Below, one piece after another: positions 1 through 9,595 of a stretch of DNA of 49,707 nucleotides. A program made the position numbers and the translations under genes. The notes under the pieces are model-generated. The model made no database searches, was not told where the DNA came from, and saw only the letters and a program-made list of their open reading frames with translations. Source of the DNA: Pedosphaera sp. (GTDB lineage: Bacteria; Verrucomicrobiota; Verrucomicrobiia; Limisphaerales; JADLHS01); contig SIBJ01000022.1 in assembly GCA_009695195.1 (NCBI GenBank), positions 1 through 49,707 on the forward strand. Direction: 5' to 3'. Position 1 is the first letter of the stretch; the number at the start of each line of letters is the position of its first letter.

Positions 1-142
1 TGTCGGACAGCATTCCAATGTGCCCCAAAAACTGTCCGACCTCAGCCCGGAACACTGTCCGATATGAATCGGAACGGTGTCCGGCAGAAATTGGAACGCT
101 GTCCGACAGAAATCGGAATCACTGTCCGACAGCCCCCGGAAT
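1..142. repeat. Degenerate 22-23 bp tandem repeat array
   Basis: Five head-to-tail units lie at 31-53, 54-75, 76-97, 98-120 and 121-142. Each begins with a variant of ACTGTCCGAC and ends with CGGAAC or CGGAAT. Bases 1-20 are an inverted copy: their reverse complement reads TTGGAAT followed by GCTGTCCGACA. There are no unique spacers, so this is not a CRISPR array. The array runs off the left edge of the window and its full size is unknown. No gene is visible in these bases. Confidence 0.8.
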
Positions 143-188
143 ACGCAAGTGAGTGAGGAACGGTGACCGCACCGGAACCGCCGAGAAT

Positions 189-971
189 TCAGGGCGGCGG
201 AATCGCCACATTCCGGACCGCAGGCATAACGGCCCAGAGGTTGATCGGATCGAACGCCTTGCCGAACTTCACGAACCGCGTGCTCCCGTCCACGAACGCG
301 TAGTTGGAACCGCCGCCGCCGTTGCCGTGCGAATCCTTCCGGGCCGTGACGTGCTTGCTCTGGTCGAGTTGCAGCAGATCGTCGTAAAAATCGAAGTCCA
401 TGTAATAATGCGGCGAGGTGTAATCCTTTTCCCCGAACAAAATCGTCTGGGTCGGCTCCGGAATGGAGGTTTCCTTGAGCGTCACGAGCGAGTTGCCGTT
501 CTTGTACTCCGCCCAGACGGCGGCGTCGGCCTCGAAATAATCATTCCAGCCGTTGATGATGTAACTGCGCGGCGAGGCGTCGGCGGGATAAAGGTTGGTG
601 GAAGTCGTGCCCGTCGCCGGCTGCGGGCCATCGCTCGGGCAGCGGAGCACGGCCAGGTCGTGGTAACTCCCGCGCAGCAACGTCGGCCACCGATTCGCGC
701 GGACGCGCGGCGGATAGCGCCCGTCGGCTTCGTCCACATACATCCGCGACGAGAGGCCGAGCTGGTGAAGATTGTTGACGCAGGAAATTTTTTTCGCCGT
801 CTCCTTGGCGCGGCCGAGCGCGGGCAACAACATCGCGGCGAGAATCGCGATGATGGCGATGACCACGAGCAGTTCGATCAGCGTGAACGCCCGTTGAGAA
901 ACGGGCGCGCGGCCATCGGCGGATGGTTGAGGATTTGCCATTGCAGGAGGGCAGACGGTTTTTTCGGCCAT
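189..971 (-). CDS. Prepilin-like protein with N-terminal cleavage/methylation domain (H-X9-DG type)
   Basis: The N-terminus carries a type IV prepilin/pseudopilin signal: a short basic leader, then [20 protein letters not shown], where cleavage is expected before the Phe with Ala rather than Gly at -1. The hydrophobic helix is followed by the usual [20 protein letters not shown] segment. The C-terminus has [13 protein letters not shown], the DG part of the H-X9-DG motif, with the His-to-DG spacing lengthened by about three residues. Such proteins are numerous in Verrucomicrobiota and Planctomycetota. They are thought to be exported pilin-like proteins, but the role of most is unknown. The frame is open to 1055. 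ATG at 971 or 941 gives a leader of normal length. No Shine-Dalgarno sequence is obvious at either. The gene stands alone. Confidence 0.85.
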   Translation of the reverse strand: MAEKTVCPPAMANPQPSADGRAPVSQRAFTLIELLVVIAIIAILAAMLLPALGRAKETAKKISCVNNLHQLGLSSRMYVDEADGRYPPRVRANRWPTLLRGSYHDLAVLRCPSDGPQPATGTTSTNLYPADASPRSYIINGWNDYFEADAAVWAEYKNGNSLVTLKETSIPEPTQTILFGEKDYTSPHYYMDFDFYDDLLQLDQSKHVTARKDSHGNGGGGSNYAFVDGSTRFVKFGKAFDPINLWAVMPAVRNVAIPPP

Positions 972-1130
972 AAAGTTACACCCGATAATCTGGACGAACC
1001 CGCGCGCCGTAAATTCAATACCACCGGATCGCGGTGCGATTTTGCCGTTGGGCACGACGTCAGGAGTGCTTCACCGAACGACTCGTTACCTCGTCGCCTA
1101 CAATTCCTGAAAACGTACTACTGCCCGCCG

Positions 1131-2564
1131 CTAACGTCCGAACGCGTAAAGATGATCGGCGGTGCGAACGTAAGTGACGCCGTCAACGATCGCCGGCGTC
1201 GCGGAGATGGGGGCGGTAAATTTGTTTCGGGCCAGCACCTCAAAAGTTTCCCCCGCTTTCAGCACCAGCACGGTGCCGCTGAGCGAAGCGACGTAGATTT
1301 TTCCATCCGTGGCGACGGGCGATGAATAGTAGTCGCCACCCACATCCAGCCGCTCTTGCAGGTAAAAAGCTTTTCCCGTCTGCGCGTCGAAGCACGACGC
1401 CAGCCCGCCATCCTTCACCACAAAAAGTTTCCCGCGATACAACAACGGCGAGGGCACGTACGGCACACCCTTGCTTTGCGACCACTGGACGTGCGTCTCG
1501 GTGATGTCGCCGCGCCCGCCGGAACGGATGGCCATGATGACGTTTTTCCCGACGCGCATAGCTTTGACGCGACCGTCGTATTCCTCCGGGGTGATGAAGC
1601 CATCGTGGCCCGTGTCCACCCAATCAAAAAAATCCTTGAGCCGGCCCGCCGGGATTTCGTCGCGGGAAAGCTTGCCGTCCTTGTTGGCGTCCAAACCGGC
1701 CACCGAGTCGGCGTAAAATGCCATCGGCTCATTGCCGCTGCCGCTGGACCACGCCGCGAGGTAAAGCATCCCGTCCCCGACGACGGGTGTGGTGCAGACC
1801 GCCGACGGCAGACCGCGCGCCAGCCAGCGCTCGGAGCCGTCTTTGAGATCGTAAGCCTTCACGCGAAGTTGCCCGGCGAGGACCACTTCGGTGACGCCCA
1901 CGTGCCGCCAGATCGCTGGCGTGGACCAGCTCATGCGAAAATCTGGCCGCGCCACCCGCCACGCGACTTTGCCCGCGCGCGCGTCGAGCGCGAGCAATTC
2001 CGAATCCTTGTCCGCATCGCGATTGAGCAACACTTTGCCGTCGCACACGACCGGCGAACCGCCCGAGCCGAAGCCATATTCCTGAAACGGCAGCGGCAGC
2101 GGGTGCCGCCAGACTTCGCGGCCATCGAAATCGTACGCGAGCACGCCGAACGAGGAGAAGTAAACGTAAACCTGTTTGCCGTCCGTGGCGGGCGTGGCCG
2201 AGGCGGGACTACCACAGCCTTTTTGAACTTCTTCCACCTTGTCCGGCGTGATGCTTTTGCGCCAACGGACGTGACCATCGGCGCGATTCAAACAGATCGT
2301 CTCCAGCTTTCCGCCCGTGAACGCGGTGAGAAAAATCCGCTCGCCCGCGATGCACGGCGAGGAAGCGCCGTCCGGCACGGCCACGTTCCAGCGCTCATTC
2401 TTGCCCGGCCCGAACTCGACGAGCGCTGGCTGGTCGCCCGCGGCGACTCCGGACGCATCCGGCCCGCGGAATTGCGGCCAAGCGGAGATTGGCGCCGCCG
2501 CGCCCGCGATCAGGTTCAACGAGCCGCCGAGCAACAGGGCGAAGGCAATGATGGCTGGGTTCAT
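1131..2564 (-). CDS. Exported PQQ-like beta-propeller protein with EF-hand insert
   Basis: The protein has 477 residues from ATG 2564 (MNPAIIAF...), with an N-terminal hydrophobic signal peptide followed by WPQFRGPDASG, the typical start of verrucomicrobial and planctomycetal outer-membrane-type propellers. Repeated blades such as LALDARAGKVAWRV and SCFDAQTGKAFYL match PQQ-binding-like repeats. An EF-hand pair is inserted at about residues 285-335, with loops DANKDGKLSRDE and DTGHDGFITPEE that should bind calcium. No dehydrogenase active site is evident, so it is probably a structural or binding propeller in the periplasm or outside the cell. The frame is open to 2606, but the internal Met places the signal peptide correctly. 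Confidence 0.85.
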   Translation of the reverse strand: MNPAIIAFALLLGGSLNLIAGAAAPISAWPQFRGPDASGVAAGDQPALVEFGPGKNERWNVAVPDGASSPCIAGERIFLTAFTGGKLETICLNRADGHVRWRKSITPDKVEEVQKGCGSPASATPATDGKQVYVYFSSFGVLAYDFDGREVWRHPLPLPFQEYGFGSGGSPVVCDGKVLLNRDADKDSELLALDARAGKVAWRVARPDFRMSWSTPAIWRHVGVTEVVLAGQLRVKAYDLKDGSERWLARGLPSAVCTTPVVGDGMLYLAAWSSGSGNEPMAFYADSVAGLDANKDGKLSRDEIPAGRLKDFFDWVDTGHDGFITPEEYDGRVKAMRVGKNVIMAIRSGGRGDITETHVQWSQSKGVPYVPSPLLYRGKLFVVKDGGLASCFDAQTGKAFYLQERLDVGGDYYSSPVATDGKIYVASLSGTVLVLKAGETFEVLARNKFTAPISATPAIVDGVTYVRTADHLYAFGR

Positions 2565-2660
2565 GGATAAATTTTGAGGATGGCCAAACGCTGTGGGAAG
2601 GCGCATCGGGACGCAAGATTTTTTCCGCGCCGGTCCGGGCCGAGACCGGTGCGAATGATT

Positions 2661-3632
2661 TTACCCGGCGAGATGACACGCCGTCCAGTGGCCGGGATTC
2701 AACTCTCGCAGCGGCGGCGTTTCAATTTTACAACGCGCTTCCGCAATCGGACAACGCGGATGAAACGGGCAACCGGTCGGCGGATGAATCGGTGACGGCA
2801 CATCGCCGGGCAGGACGATGCGCTTCCGTTTTGTGTCCGGATCCATTTCAGGAATCGCCGAGATGAGCGCTTGCGTGTACGGATGTTTCGGCGCGCGGAT
2901 GACTTCCTTCGCCTCGGCCAGTTCCACGATTTTTCCGAGATACATCACCATCACGCGACGGCTGATGTGTTCCACCACGGCGAGATCGTGCGCGATGAAC
3001 AGGTAGGCGAGACCGTGTTGCTGCTGCAAATCCTGGAGCAGATTGATGATCTGCGCCTGCACGGAAACATCCAGCGCGCTCACCGGTTCGTCGCACACGA
3101 TGAGTTTCGGCTCAACGGCCAGCGCTCGCGCGATGCCAATGCGCTGCCGCTGCCCGCCGCTGAACTCGTGCGGATACCGCTGCGCGCAAGCCGCGTCCAA
3201 CCCCACCGCGCCGAGCAATTCGTTGATCCGCGCCCGCCGCGCCGGTTTGCCATCCGCCAGCTCGTGAATGTCCAGCGCCTCGCCGATGACATCTTCAATC
3301 GTCATCCGCGGGTTGAGCGAGCCGAACGGGTCCTGAAAAATCATCTGAAATTTCCGCCGCCGCGCGCGCAGTTGACCGCCGTTCATCGCCGTGAGGTCCT
3401 CGCCCTCGAACAAAATCTTTCCCGCCGTCGGCTCGACCAGCCGCACGATGGCGCGGCCCAACGTCGTCTTGCCGCAACCGCTCTCGCCCACCAGCCCGAG
3501 CGTATCGCCCGGCGCGATGGTGAAACTAACGTCGTCCACCGCCTTCACGAATTCTCCCGACCAGTCGGGACTGAACAGCCCGTGCTTCACGGGGAAGTGG
3601 ACTTTCAGATTTTGGACTTCGAGCAGGTTCAA
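2661..3632 (-). CDS. oppF: Oligopeptide/dipeptide ABC transporter ATP-binding protein (OppF/DppF type)
   Basis: The 323-residue cytoplasmic ATPase has Walker [10 protein letters not shown] (49-57), a Q-loop near [10 protein letters not shown], signature FSGGQ (158-162), Walker B LIVCDEP (178-184) and the H-loop His at 216. The C-terminal oligo_HPY region ([12 protein letters not shown]) is specific to peptide importers. The start is TTG at 3632. A GGAG eight bases upstream lies inside the last codons of the toxin gene, which supports this start and implies co-transcription. No OppD, permease or binding protein is in the window, so this is an orphan subunit. It could also energise another peptide or nickel-type importer. 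Confidence 0.88.
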   Translation of the reverse strand: MNLLEVQNLKVHFPVKHGLFSPDWSGEFVKAVDDVSFTIAPGDTLGLVGESGCGKTTLGRAIVRLVEPTAGKILFEGEDLTAMNGGQLRARRRKFQMIFQDPFGSLNPRMTIEDVIGEALDIHELADGKPARRARINELLGAVGLDAACAQRYPHEFSGGQRQRIGIARALAVEPKLIVCDEPVSALDVSVQAQIINLLQDLQQQHGLAYLFIAHDLAVVEHISRRVMVMYLGKIVELAEAKEVIRAPKHPYTQALISAIPEMDPDTKRKRIVLPGDVPSPIHPPTGCPFHPRCPIAEARCKIETPPLRELNPGHWTACHLAG

Positions 3633-3636
3633 GCGA

Positions 3637-3903
3637 TTACTCCAATCGCTTCAAGAGTTGGTCATACTCGGCGTGCGTGCCGATCCAAAACCAGACGACC
3701 AGGTTGTTTCTTTTCCGGCCCAAGGCGCGATAATTTTGGTTGATCCTCACCGACCAGACGTTTCCGAAAAGGGGTTTGAATTGGAGAGCGGAATGGAACG
3801 TGTCTGACTGCCAGAGACGGTATTTGTCCCGCGCCTGTTCCTGGATTTCTGCGGGCAGCGCGTTGAAGCACGACCAGAAATCGCCGTGGGTTTGGGAGAT
3901 CAC
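3637..3903 (-). CDS. RelE/ParE-superfamily toxin
   Basis: The 88-residue protein starts at GTG 3903, which overlaps the antitoxin stop by 4 bp (GTGA). The frame is open further upstream to 4005, but those residues are antisense-like composition. The sequence [20 protein letters not shown], then [14 protein letters not shown] and [16 protein letters not shown], is typical of RelE/HigB-like mRNA interferases or ParE gyrase inhibitors; it cannot be assigned to either. It should be neutralised by the upstream antitoxin. Its stop lies only 4 bp from the oppF start, so the module is embedded in a three-gene transcription unit. Confidence 0.75.
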   Translation of the reverse strand: MISQTHGDFWSCFNALPAEIQEQARDKYRLWQSDTFHSALQFKPLFGNVWSVRINQNYRALGRKRNNLVVWFWIGTHAEYDQLLKRLE

Positions 3904-4103
3904 GGCAGATCGCGAAGATTTCCTTTGGCGATGTCCGCGTCCACCTTGGAAAGCAGCTTGTCGAACTTGCCGGCGGCCAGATCGCGTTTCATTTGCTCGT
4001 CCCAAGCGTCGTCATCCCAGCCATGGAGCGCCCGGGCGACCTCCGCGCGTTCTTCGAGCGTGAGTTTCGGAATGGCAGCTTTGATTTCGGCGACCGTGCT
4101 CAT
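3900..4103 (-). CDS. Antitoxin of RelE-like module
   Basis: The protein is 67 residues, acidic and helical (MSTVAEIKAAIPKLTLEERA..., then WDDDAWDEQMKRDLAAGKFD). It precedes the toxin and overlaps it by 4 bp, the usual antitoxin-first order. The N-terminal part about residues 5-30 resembles small addiction-module antitoxins, and the C-terminal half would be the toxin-wrapping segment. Such modules usually repress their own promoter, but no operator is recognisable in the 50 bp upstream. Family assignment beyond addiction-module antitoxin is uncertain. Confidence 0.7.
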   Translation of the reverse strand: MSTVAEIKAAIPKLTLEERAEVARALHGWDDDAWDEQMKRDLAAGKFDKLLSKVDADIAKGNLRDLP

Positions 4104-4154
4104 GGTGGGAAACTAAGCGCATTGCCCACACTCGTAAAGTCGGGAAATCCCCCG

Positions 4155-5129
4155 CTATCGTCGCAAGCGGTGAAACGTGAACTGCGCCGGGCGCTGCGCG
4201 TCGCCGTCCAGTTCCACCGTGAAATAGCCGCCGTCCTTCAATAATTCAATGCCCGCGAGCGAGGGACAAAGGCGGACGTTGAACGGCCGCCAGTAACGCG
4301 CCTCGTTCAGCGCCCCGCTCATCCGCTGCGCGGTGTGACCGAGAAATCTGATCACCGGCATTCCCGCCAGCAGTTTGCTTTTCCAGAAATACAAATTTGA
4401 ATGCAGATGGCCGATGATGGTCTGCTCGATCTGCGGCAGCTTCGCGCGCACCGCGTCCTCGCGCCACAGGAACGGCAGCGCCGTCGGGTCGTGACAAAAC
4501 AAAATAACGCGCCGGTCGGACGCGAGGGCGGCGAAGGCGGCGCGGATTTCAGCGAGATGTTGCGCGCGCAGTTTTTCCCACGCAGCCCGTTCCTCCGGCA
4601 GCATGTCCGCGCCAAACACCGGCAGCGCGACGAGCGTCGAGACGACGCCCAGCAAAACGTAACGGCCCAGTTCCAATCGCCAGAACGGTTGGATGCTGAG
4701 TTGGTCCACCGAGCGGTGCCAGCCGGCGAGCCGCATCCCGCCGCGGGCACCGAAGAGACTGAGCTTGCCGAGTTCGTGATCGCCGAAGTTGAGGCGCAGC
4801 CGGTCGCCAAATTTCGCGCGCAGTTTGCCGATACCTTCCTGCGCGCTCGCGAACGCCGCGTCGTCGCTCAGGCCCACGAATCCCGTGCTGCACGAGTAAT
4901 CACCGTTGGCCACGGCGAAATCAACGTCACCAACCTCGGCAAGAAACCGGTCGAGTTGCGCGCTTTGCCGGAGCGGATGGCGCATCCAGATGAAATGGCG
5001 ATACGCGCGCACCGCCAGCCGGAGCAGGGGATTGGTGAGGTCGCGATATTCGTAGTCCTCGCCGCACGCCTGCTCGGTCGCGCCGGCGTAATGGATGTCG
5101 CTGAGAATGGCGATGGTGAACGACTGCAC
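4155..5129 (-). CDS. Metallophosphoesterase family protein
   Basis: The 324-residue protein has the calcineurin-like metal-binding motifs in order: SDIH at the N-terminus (D11, H13), NGDYS, GDHE in place of the usual GNHE, CHDPT and GHLHSN near the C-terminal third. This pattern supports a two-metal phosphoesterase. The Asn-to-Asp change in the GNHE box removes a residue that normally ligates metal and stabilises the transition state, so activity may be altered. No signal peptide is seen. Substrate cannot be predicted. The start at 5129 places the first metal motif eleven residues in, normal for the family. Confidence 0.82.
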   Translation of the reverse strand: MQSFTIAILSDIHYAGATEQACGEDYEYRDLTNPLLRLAVRAYRHFIWMRHPLRQSAQLDRFLAEVGDVDFAVANGDYSCSTGFVGLSDDAAFASAQEGIGKLRAKFGDRLRLNFGDHELGKLSLFGARGGMRLAGWHRSVDQLSIQPFWRLELGRYVLLGVVSTLVALPVFGADMLPEERAAWEKLRAQHLAEIRAAFAALASDRRVILFCHDPTALPFLWREDAVRAKLPQIEQTIIGHLHSNLYFWKSKLLAGMPVIRFLGHTAQRMSGALNEARYWRPFNVRLCPSLAGIELLKDGGYFTVELDGDAQRPAQFTFHRLRR

Positions 5130-5205
5130 GGGGACAGTCTAAAGTCTAACGCCTGAAGTCTAAAGTCTCCGTTTTGGCAGCGGGTGGGAGAACGACGAAG
5201 CGACT

Positions 5206-6330
5206 TTAGGCTTTAGGCATTGGACTTTGGACTTCAGCCGTTCGGATGATGGCAGGCAGGAGAATTTGAACTTTCGTTCCCTTGCTCGGTTCACTGTGGA
5301 CGGTGATGTCGCCGTGGTGGTCGCGCACGATGCGCTGGACGATGGCGAGGCCGAGGCCGGTGCCATGTTGCTTGGTGGTGAAGAACGGCTCGTAAAGCCG
5401 CGGCATATTTCCAGGCTCGATGCCGATGCCGTTGTCCGCGACGGTCACGCGCACGAGCCGGGCGTGCCCGGCACGCGCGGTGAGCGGCGTGCCTTCGGAG
5501 ACGACCTCGGTGGTGACGCTGAGCGCGCCGTTCGGCCCCATGGCTTCGAGGGCGTTGAGGAAAAGATTCACGAAAGCCTGTTCGAGCTGGTAGTCGTCGC
5601 CCTGGACCGCATCGTCGGCGGCGTTGAACGCGCGGTTGAGCGAGATCAACTTTCCTTCGAACTGATGCTGCAACAGGCGGAGTGAATGATCGAGCACTGC
5701 GTGAACGCGCACCGCCGCGAAGCTCGGGCGGGCGGGCGTGCCGAAGCGCAGCATCTGGCTCAGGATGGAATCAATGCGCCGCATTTCGCGCCGGACGACG
5801 TCGGCGAGTTCGGCGTCGCGGTTCTGATCCAGCAGGAGGTCCACGAACGTTTTGACGGCGACGAAGGCGTTTTTGATTTCGTGCGCCAGGCCGGCGGAAA
5901 GCGTGCCCACCGTGGCCAGCCGGTCGAGGCGGTGGATGTTTTGTTCGATGTGGCGGACGACTGCGACGTCGTTCAGCGTCAGGACGACGTGCAGTTTCGC
6001 CTCGCCGCCGGAAAAAGGAAAGGCGGCGACGCGCAACGCGGGAGCATCTTTGCCGGCGGCGAGCGGGATCACGCGCGGCGGCACCGGGCCGCGGATGGCG
6101 GCGGCTTCGCGGGCGATTTTCTGAATGGGAAGGGGCAGGGCTGTGAAGTGGCAGCCGGCGGTCTGGTCCGGCGGGAGGTGGAGCAGGCGTCCGGCTTCGG
6201 GCGTGCAGCAACGGATTTGTTCCCGTTCGTCCACGATGATAACGCCGGAGCCGAGGCAATCGTGGAGCACGGTGGCGAGGCTCGTGGCTTCGCCGCTTTC
6301 GTTTTTGTGATTGGGACCGCGCTGCGACAT
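5206..6330 (-). CDS. PAS-containing sensor histidine kinase (NtrB/AtoS-like)
   Basis: The protein has 374 residues from ATG 6330; the frame is open upstream to 6618 without convincing coding character. A PAS-like domain covers about 18-128 (SGVIIVDEREQI). The DHp helix has the phospho-acceptor H150 in GLAHEIKNAFVAVKTFVDLL. The catalytic domain has N-box FVNLFLNALEA, G1 VADNGIGI, F-box YEPFFTTK and G2 GTGLGLAIV, all intact. There is no transmembrane segment, so it is soluble. It is divergent from the methyltransferase-kinase-regulator operon and shares an unusually similar H-box with the third gene of that operon, which suggests it may feed the same pathway. No dedicated response regulator lies beside it. 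Confidence 0.88.
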   Translation of the reverse strand: MSQRGPNHKNESGEATSLATVLHDCLGSGVIIVDEREQIRCCTPEAGRLLHLPPDQTAGCHFTALPLPIQKIAREAAAIRGPVPPRVIPLAAGKDAPALRVAAFPFSGGEAKLHVVLTLNDVAVVRHIEQNIHRLDRLATVGTLSAGLAHEIKNAFVAVKTFVDLLLDQNRDAELADVVRREMRRIDSILSQMLRFGTPARPSFAAVRVHAVLDHSLRLLQHQFEGKLISLNRAFNAADDAVQGDDYQLEQAFVNLFLNALEAMGPNGALSVTTEVVSEGTPLTARAGHARLVRVTVADNGIGIEPGNMPRLYEPFFTTKQHGTGLGLAIVQRIVRDHHGDITVHSEPSKGTKVQILLPAIIRTAEVQSPMPKA

Positions 6331-6760
6331 GGGCTCCGAAAATCCGGGTTGTGCGCGCCGGGTCGCGGATTTTCCGCCGCGCGACCCGGTGAACGCCTGA
6401 GACAACCGCGCCCGGCCATGTGACGCAACAAAATTCTCCCAAAATTTTTGACCGTTAAAAAATATCCGACGACGCTGGCCTGATTTTTCAGCGATGTCGT
6501 TGTGTCCTGCGTTCGGGGGTGACCGGGACACGAGTGTCAACCGGCGGGACAGCCATGGTGGGACGGGATTCGCGGGTGACGGTCGGGCGGTGAGCAAGAA
6601 ATCGTCGCCGGCTGGCATCGTGTCCGCTATGGAACGACGGAATTATGACCTCCGCACGTACCACCGTGTGCCCGCGCACGGGGTCAGGTGAATTTGGGGG
6701 ACTCGATTGCGAGTCCTGGTTCGGTTAAGGTGAAACGCGATCGAAAGCCAGCGGGCGATC
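6331..6760. other. Divergent intergenic region between kinase and phc-like operon
   Basis: These 430 bp separate two divergently transcribed signalling genes and should contain both promoters. Short reading frames here lack coding character. A weak sigma-54-like pattern (TGGCA, then GC ten bases after GG) is at 6613-6628 on the plus strand, matching about 9 of 12 informative positions; I do not call it a promoter. An A/T-rich tract lies at about 6425-6470, upstream of the kinase gene. No RNA gene is recognised. Confidence 0.5.
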
Positions 6761-8179
6761 ATGGAAAACGCAGCCATCAAAGAAAATCTGGTCTCGTTCC
6801 AGAACAGCCACGGTGCCGACGGGCGCGGCAGCGTGTTGCGCATGAGCCGGCACGCCGCCGCCTTCGAGATTTACAGCGCCGACGCCGTGTTGCTCACGTC
6901 GGAAGTCCTGCGCGAATTCAAAATCATCTGGCAGGACCGCACGCTTTATTCCGGCCGCGCCGTCGTGCGCAACCTGCTGCACACCGGCCTCGTCACCGTC
7001 TGCGAAGTCACGCTCGACGACGGCTGGTCGGACGTGGACGTCTCCGCCGCGGCGAGTCCGGCGGGACTGGCCGGACAATTCAACGGGTTCCTCCACGAGT
7101 GGCAGAAACTTTACCGCGTTCTGCCCGAGTACAAAGTCGTGCTCGCGGACCTGCAAACGTTTTTCACCGACCTTCGCCTGTGGCTTGAACAAGTGGAACT
7201 CGGCCTCCGCGCGGCGCCGGCGGGCGATCGGCTCCGGCTCGAACAGGAGGTCATCTCGCATTTGTCGCCCCCGGTGGTGTCCGCCATCGCCAGTCTGTTT
7301 GGCAACTACGAACACGTCGCGGCGCGCATCGAGCCGGACCTCGTGCCCGCGCACCGCGCGTTCGCCAAACGCCAGTTGCACCCGCTGCTGCTGACGTCGC
7401 CCTTCGTGCACCGCTCCTACGCCAAGCCGCTGGGTTACGCGGGCGATTACGAGATGGTGAATATGATGTTCCGCGATCTGGCGGAGGGCGGCTCGCTGTT
7501 CAGCAAGTTGATCAACGTCTATGCGCTGCAATTGCCGCCCATCTGCGCGCATCGCAATCGCATCGGCTATCTCACCAGTCACCTCGCCACCGAAGCGATG
7601 CGCCTCGCCGCGGCGGGCCGCGCGCTGCGGGTGTTCAATCTCGGTTGCGGCCCCGCGCTGGAAGTTCAAAGGTTCCTCGCAGGAAACGAACTGTCCAGCC
7701 GCGCCGCCTTCACCCTGCTGGATTTCAACGACGAGACGCTTGCTTACAGCAACACCCGGCTCAACGAAATCAAGCGCCGCCATAATCGCGCCACGCAATT
7801 GCACCTGGCCAAAAAACCGGTGCATCAACTGCTCAAACAAGCCGAGCGCGGGGTGGCCACCCCGGCGGCGGAACAGTTTGACGTGGTTTACTGCGCGGGG
7901 CTGTTCGATTACCTCTCCGACAAAGTCTGCCGGAAGTTGATGGATATTTTTTATCAACAGTTGGCGCCGGGCGATTTGTTGATCGCCACCAACGTCACCA
8001 CGAATCCGGCGCGCCACGAGATGGAATGTTTTCTCGAGTGGCACGTCATCCACCGCACGGCGGAGCAGATGCACGCGTTGACGCCGGGCCGCGCCGCCGC
8101 CGAAAACGCGACCTTGAAACACGACCCGACCAGCGTCAACCTGTTCCTCGAAATCCGCAAGCCAACCAGTGAAAGCTGA
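6761..8179 (+). CDS. PhcB-like SAM-dependent methyltransferase with N-terminal PilZ-like domain
   Basis: The 472-residue protein has two parts. Residues about 20-110 (SVLRMSRHAAAFEIYSAD, then YSGRAVVRNLLHTGLVTVCE) resemble a PilZ-like beta-barrel. The C-terminal half is a class I methyltransferase with motif I VFNLGCGPALE (291-301), the acidic-strand motif FTLLDFNDETL and DVVYCAGLFDYL. This half resembles PhcB of Ralstonia, which methylates 3-hydroxy fatty acids to make the quorum-sensing ester 3-OH PAME or 3-OH MAME. The next genes are a membrane kinase and a response regulator-kinase, the phcB-phcS-phcR order. It overlaps the kinase gene by 11 bp. Product and substrate here are inferred, not shown; it could methylate another acid. 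Confidence 0.8.
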   Translation: MENAAIKENLVSFQNSHGADGRGSVLRMSRHAAAFEIYSADAVLLTSEVLREFKIIWQDRTLYSGRAVVRNLLHTGLVTVCEVTLDDGWSDVDVSAAASPAGLAGQFNGFLHEWQKLYRVLPEYKVVLADLQTFFTDLRLWLEQVELGLRAAPAGDRLRLEQEVISHLSPPVVSAIASLFGNYEHVAARIEPDLVPAHRAFAKRQLHPLLLTSPFVHRSYAKPLGYAGDYEMVNMMFRDLAEGGSLFSKLINVYALQLPPICAHRNRIGYLTSHLATEAMRLAAAGRALRVFNLGCGPALEVQRFLAGNELSSRAAFTLLDFNDETLAYSNTRLNEIKRRHNRATQLHLAKKPVHQLLKQAERGVATPAAEQFDVVYCAGLFDYLSDKVCRKLMDIFYQQLAPGDLLIATNVTTNPARHEMECFLEWHVIHRTAEQMHALTPGRAAAENATLKHDPTSVNLFLEIRKPTSES

Positions 8180-9569
8180 GCCCCAAAACAAATCGCAGGC
8201 GCTGGACGCCTACGCCGAATACGAAAGCCAGATCACCCGGCGTCATCTGGAAATCGGTTGTTATCTGGTCATGGTCTTGATGCCCGTCGGCGTCGTGCTC
8301 GATCATTTTGTTTACCCCGACAAGCTCTGGCTGTTCTTCAAAGCCCGGTTGCTCTGCGCGCTGCTCGGGGGCGCGGTGCTGCTTTCCTTGCGGGCGCCCT
8401 TCACGCAACGGTTTCATCGCGCGCTGGGATTGCTCGTGGCGATGCTGCCGGTGGGGTTCATCTGCTGGATGATCTATGCGACCGACGGTCCGCGCTCGCC
8501 CTACTACGCCGGCATCAATCTCATCCTGCTGGCCATCGCGTTCATCATGCGCTGGTCGGTGGACTTGAGCGTGCTGGCCTCCGGCCTGGTGCTGGCTTTT
8601 TATCTCAGCGCCTGCCTCATGCGCGGGCCCGTGCCCGCGGAGGAACACGGCATCTTCGTCAACAACATCTATTTCCTCGCGCTCACCAGCGTCATCGTCG
8701 TCGTCGGTTCGCAATTGCATCGCGCGTTGCGCGTGCGCGAGTTCGCGTTGCGGTACGAGCTCGACCAGAACAAAGTCCAGCTTGAGGCGAGCAACTCGAA
8801 GCTGGACACGCAAAACAAAGCGTTGGCGGACACGATCAAGAAACTGACCGAGGCCGAGTTGCAACTCGTGCAACAGGAAAAAATGGCGTCCCTCGGCGTG
8901 ATGAGCGCCGGCATCATTCACGAAATCAACAACCCGCTCAATTACGCCACGACCGGTCTGTATTCCTTGCGCCAGAAGGGCAAGCACATCGCGGCGGAAC
9001 ACCAGGCGGATTACGAGGACATTCTCAAAGACGTCGAAGAGGGGGTTTCCCGCGTGAAGACCATCGTCTCCGATCTGCGCACGTTCTCGCATCCCGAGAC
9101 GGAAAGTCGCGATGAGATCGAGGTCGCCGGGGTGGTCGAGTCCGCGTTGCGCTTCTTGAGCGGGGAGTGGAAGAACAAGGTCAAGATCGAACAGAACCTC
9201 ACAAAGGAGCAGACCATCTTTGCCAACCAGAACAAAATTGTTCACGTCGTCCTGAACCTGATCCAGAATTCGATTGACGCCTTGAACGGAAAACAATTTC
9301 AAAACGAATCCCCGACCATCTGGATCGAAGGCCGGATTGAAAACGGCCTCAGCCGCCTGATCATCCGCGACAACGGCCCGGGCATCGCCGCCAAGGACCT
9401 CGACAAAATCTTCGATCCGTTCTTCACCACCAAGGACGTGGGCGAGGGCATGGGCCTGGGCTTGAGCATTTGCTATCGCATCGTCCGGGACTACGACGGC
9501 CAGATCGTGGTCCGCACCGAACCGGGGAAATTCTGCGAGTTTGCGCTGGAGTTCCCCGTCAAAGAATGA
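8169..9569 (+). CDS. PhcS-like membrane sensor histidine kinase
   Basis: The start is GTG 8169 inside the 3' end of the methyltransferase gene (11 bp overlap, translational coupling likely). The 466-residue protein has about six membrane helices between residues 29 and 181 and a coiled coil at about 185-238. The DHp domain has H251 in [14 protein letters not shown], and the catalytic domain has N-box [14 protein letters not shown]1 IRDNGPGI and G2 [10 protein letters not shown]. All catalytic boxes are intact. A kinase with a multi-helix membrane sensor and no large periplasmic loop suits a hydrophobic ligand, as proposed for PhcS sensing fatty-acid methyl esters. It probably phosphorylates the product of the next gene. 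Confidence 0.88.
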   Translation: MKAEPQNKSQALDAYAEYESQITRRHLEIGCYLVMVLMPVGVVLDHFVYPDKLWLFFKARLLCALLGGAVLLSLRAPFTQRFHRALGLLVAMLPVGFICWMIYATDGPRSPYYAGINLILLAIAFIMRWSVDLSVLASGLVLAFYLSACLMRGPVPAEEHGIFVNNIYFLALTSVIVVVGSQLHRALRVREFALRYELDQNKVQLEASNSKLDTQNKALADTIKKLTEAELQLVQQEKMASLGVMSAGIIHEINNPLNYATTGLYSLRQKGKHIAAEHQADYEDILKDVEEGVSRVKTIVSDLRTFSHPETESRDEIEVAGVVESALRFLSGEWKNKVKIEQNLTKEQTIFANQNKIVHVVLNLIQNSIDALNGKQFQNESPTIWIEGRIENGLSRLIIRDNGPGIAAKDLDKIFDPFFTTKDVGEGMGLGLSICYRIVRDYDGQIVVRTEPGKFCEFALEFPVKE

Positions 9570-9595
9570 GATGAAACCCCAGCGCTAAATCAGCC

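Noticed and set aside
31..142. CRISPR array
   Set aside because: The units touch each other without spacers of constant length, and the repeats themselves vary. No cas genes are in the window.
153..1325. Plus-strand open frame over the prepilin-like gene
   Set aside because: Arg/Val-rich composition is typical of antisense frames in high-GC DNA, and the minus strand has a clear prepilin signal sequence.
6613..6628. Sigma-54-like promoter in front of the phc-like operon
   Set aside because: GG-N10-GC spacing is met, but three of the twelve informative positions mismatch and no enhancer-binding regulator or site is seen. Chance occurrence in GC-rich DNA is likely.
6725..8191. Long minus-strand frame antisense to the methyltransferase
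   Set aside because: No domain or signal is seen, whereas the plus-strand frame has SAM motifs and normal operon spacing.
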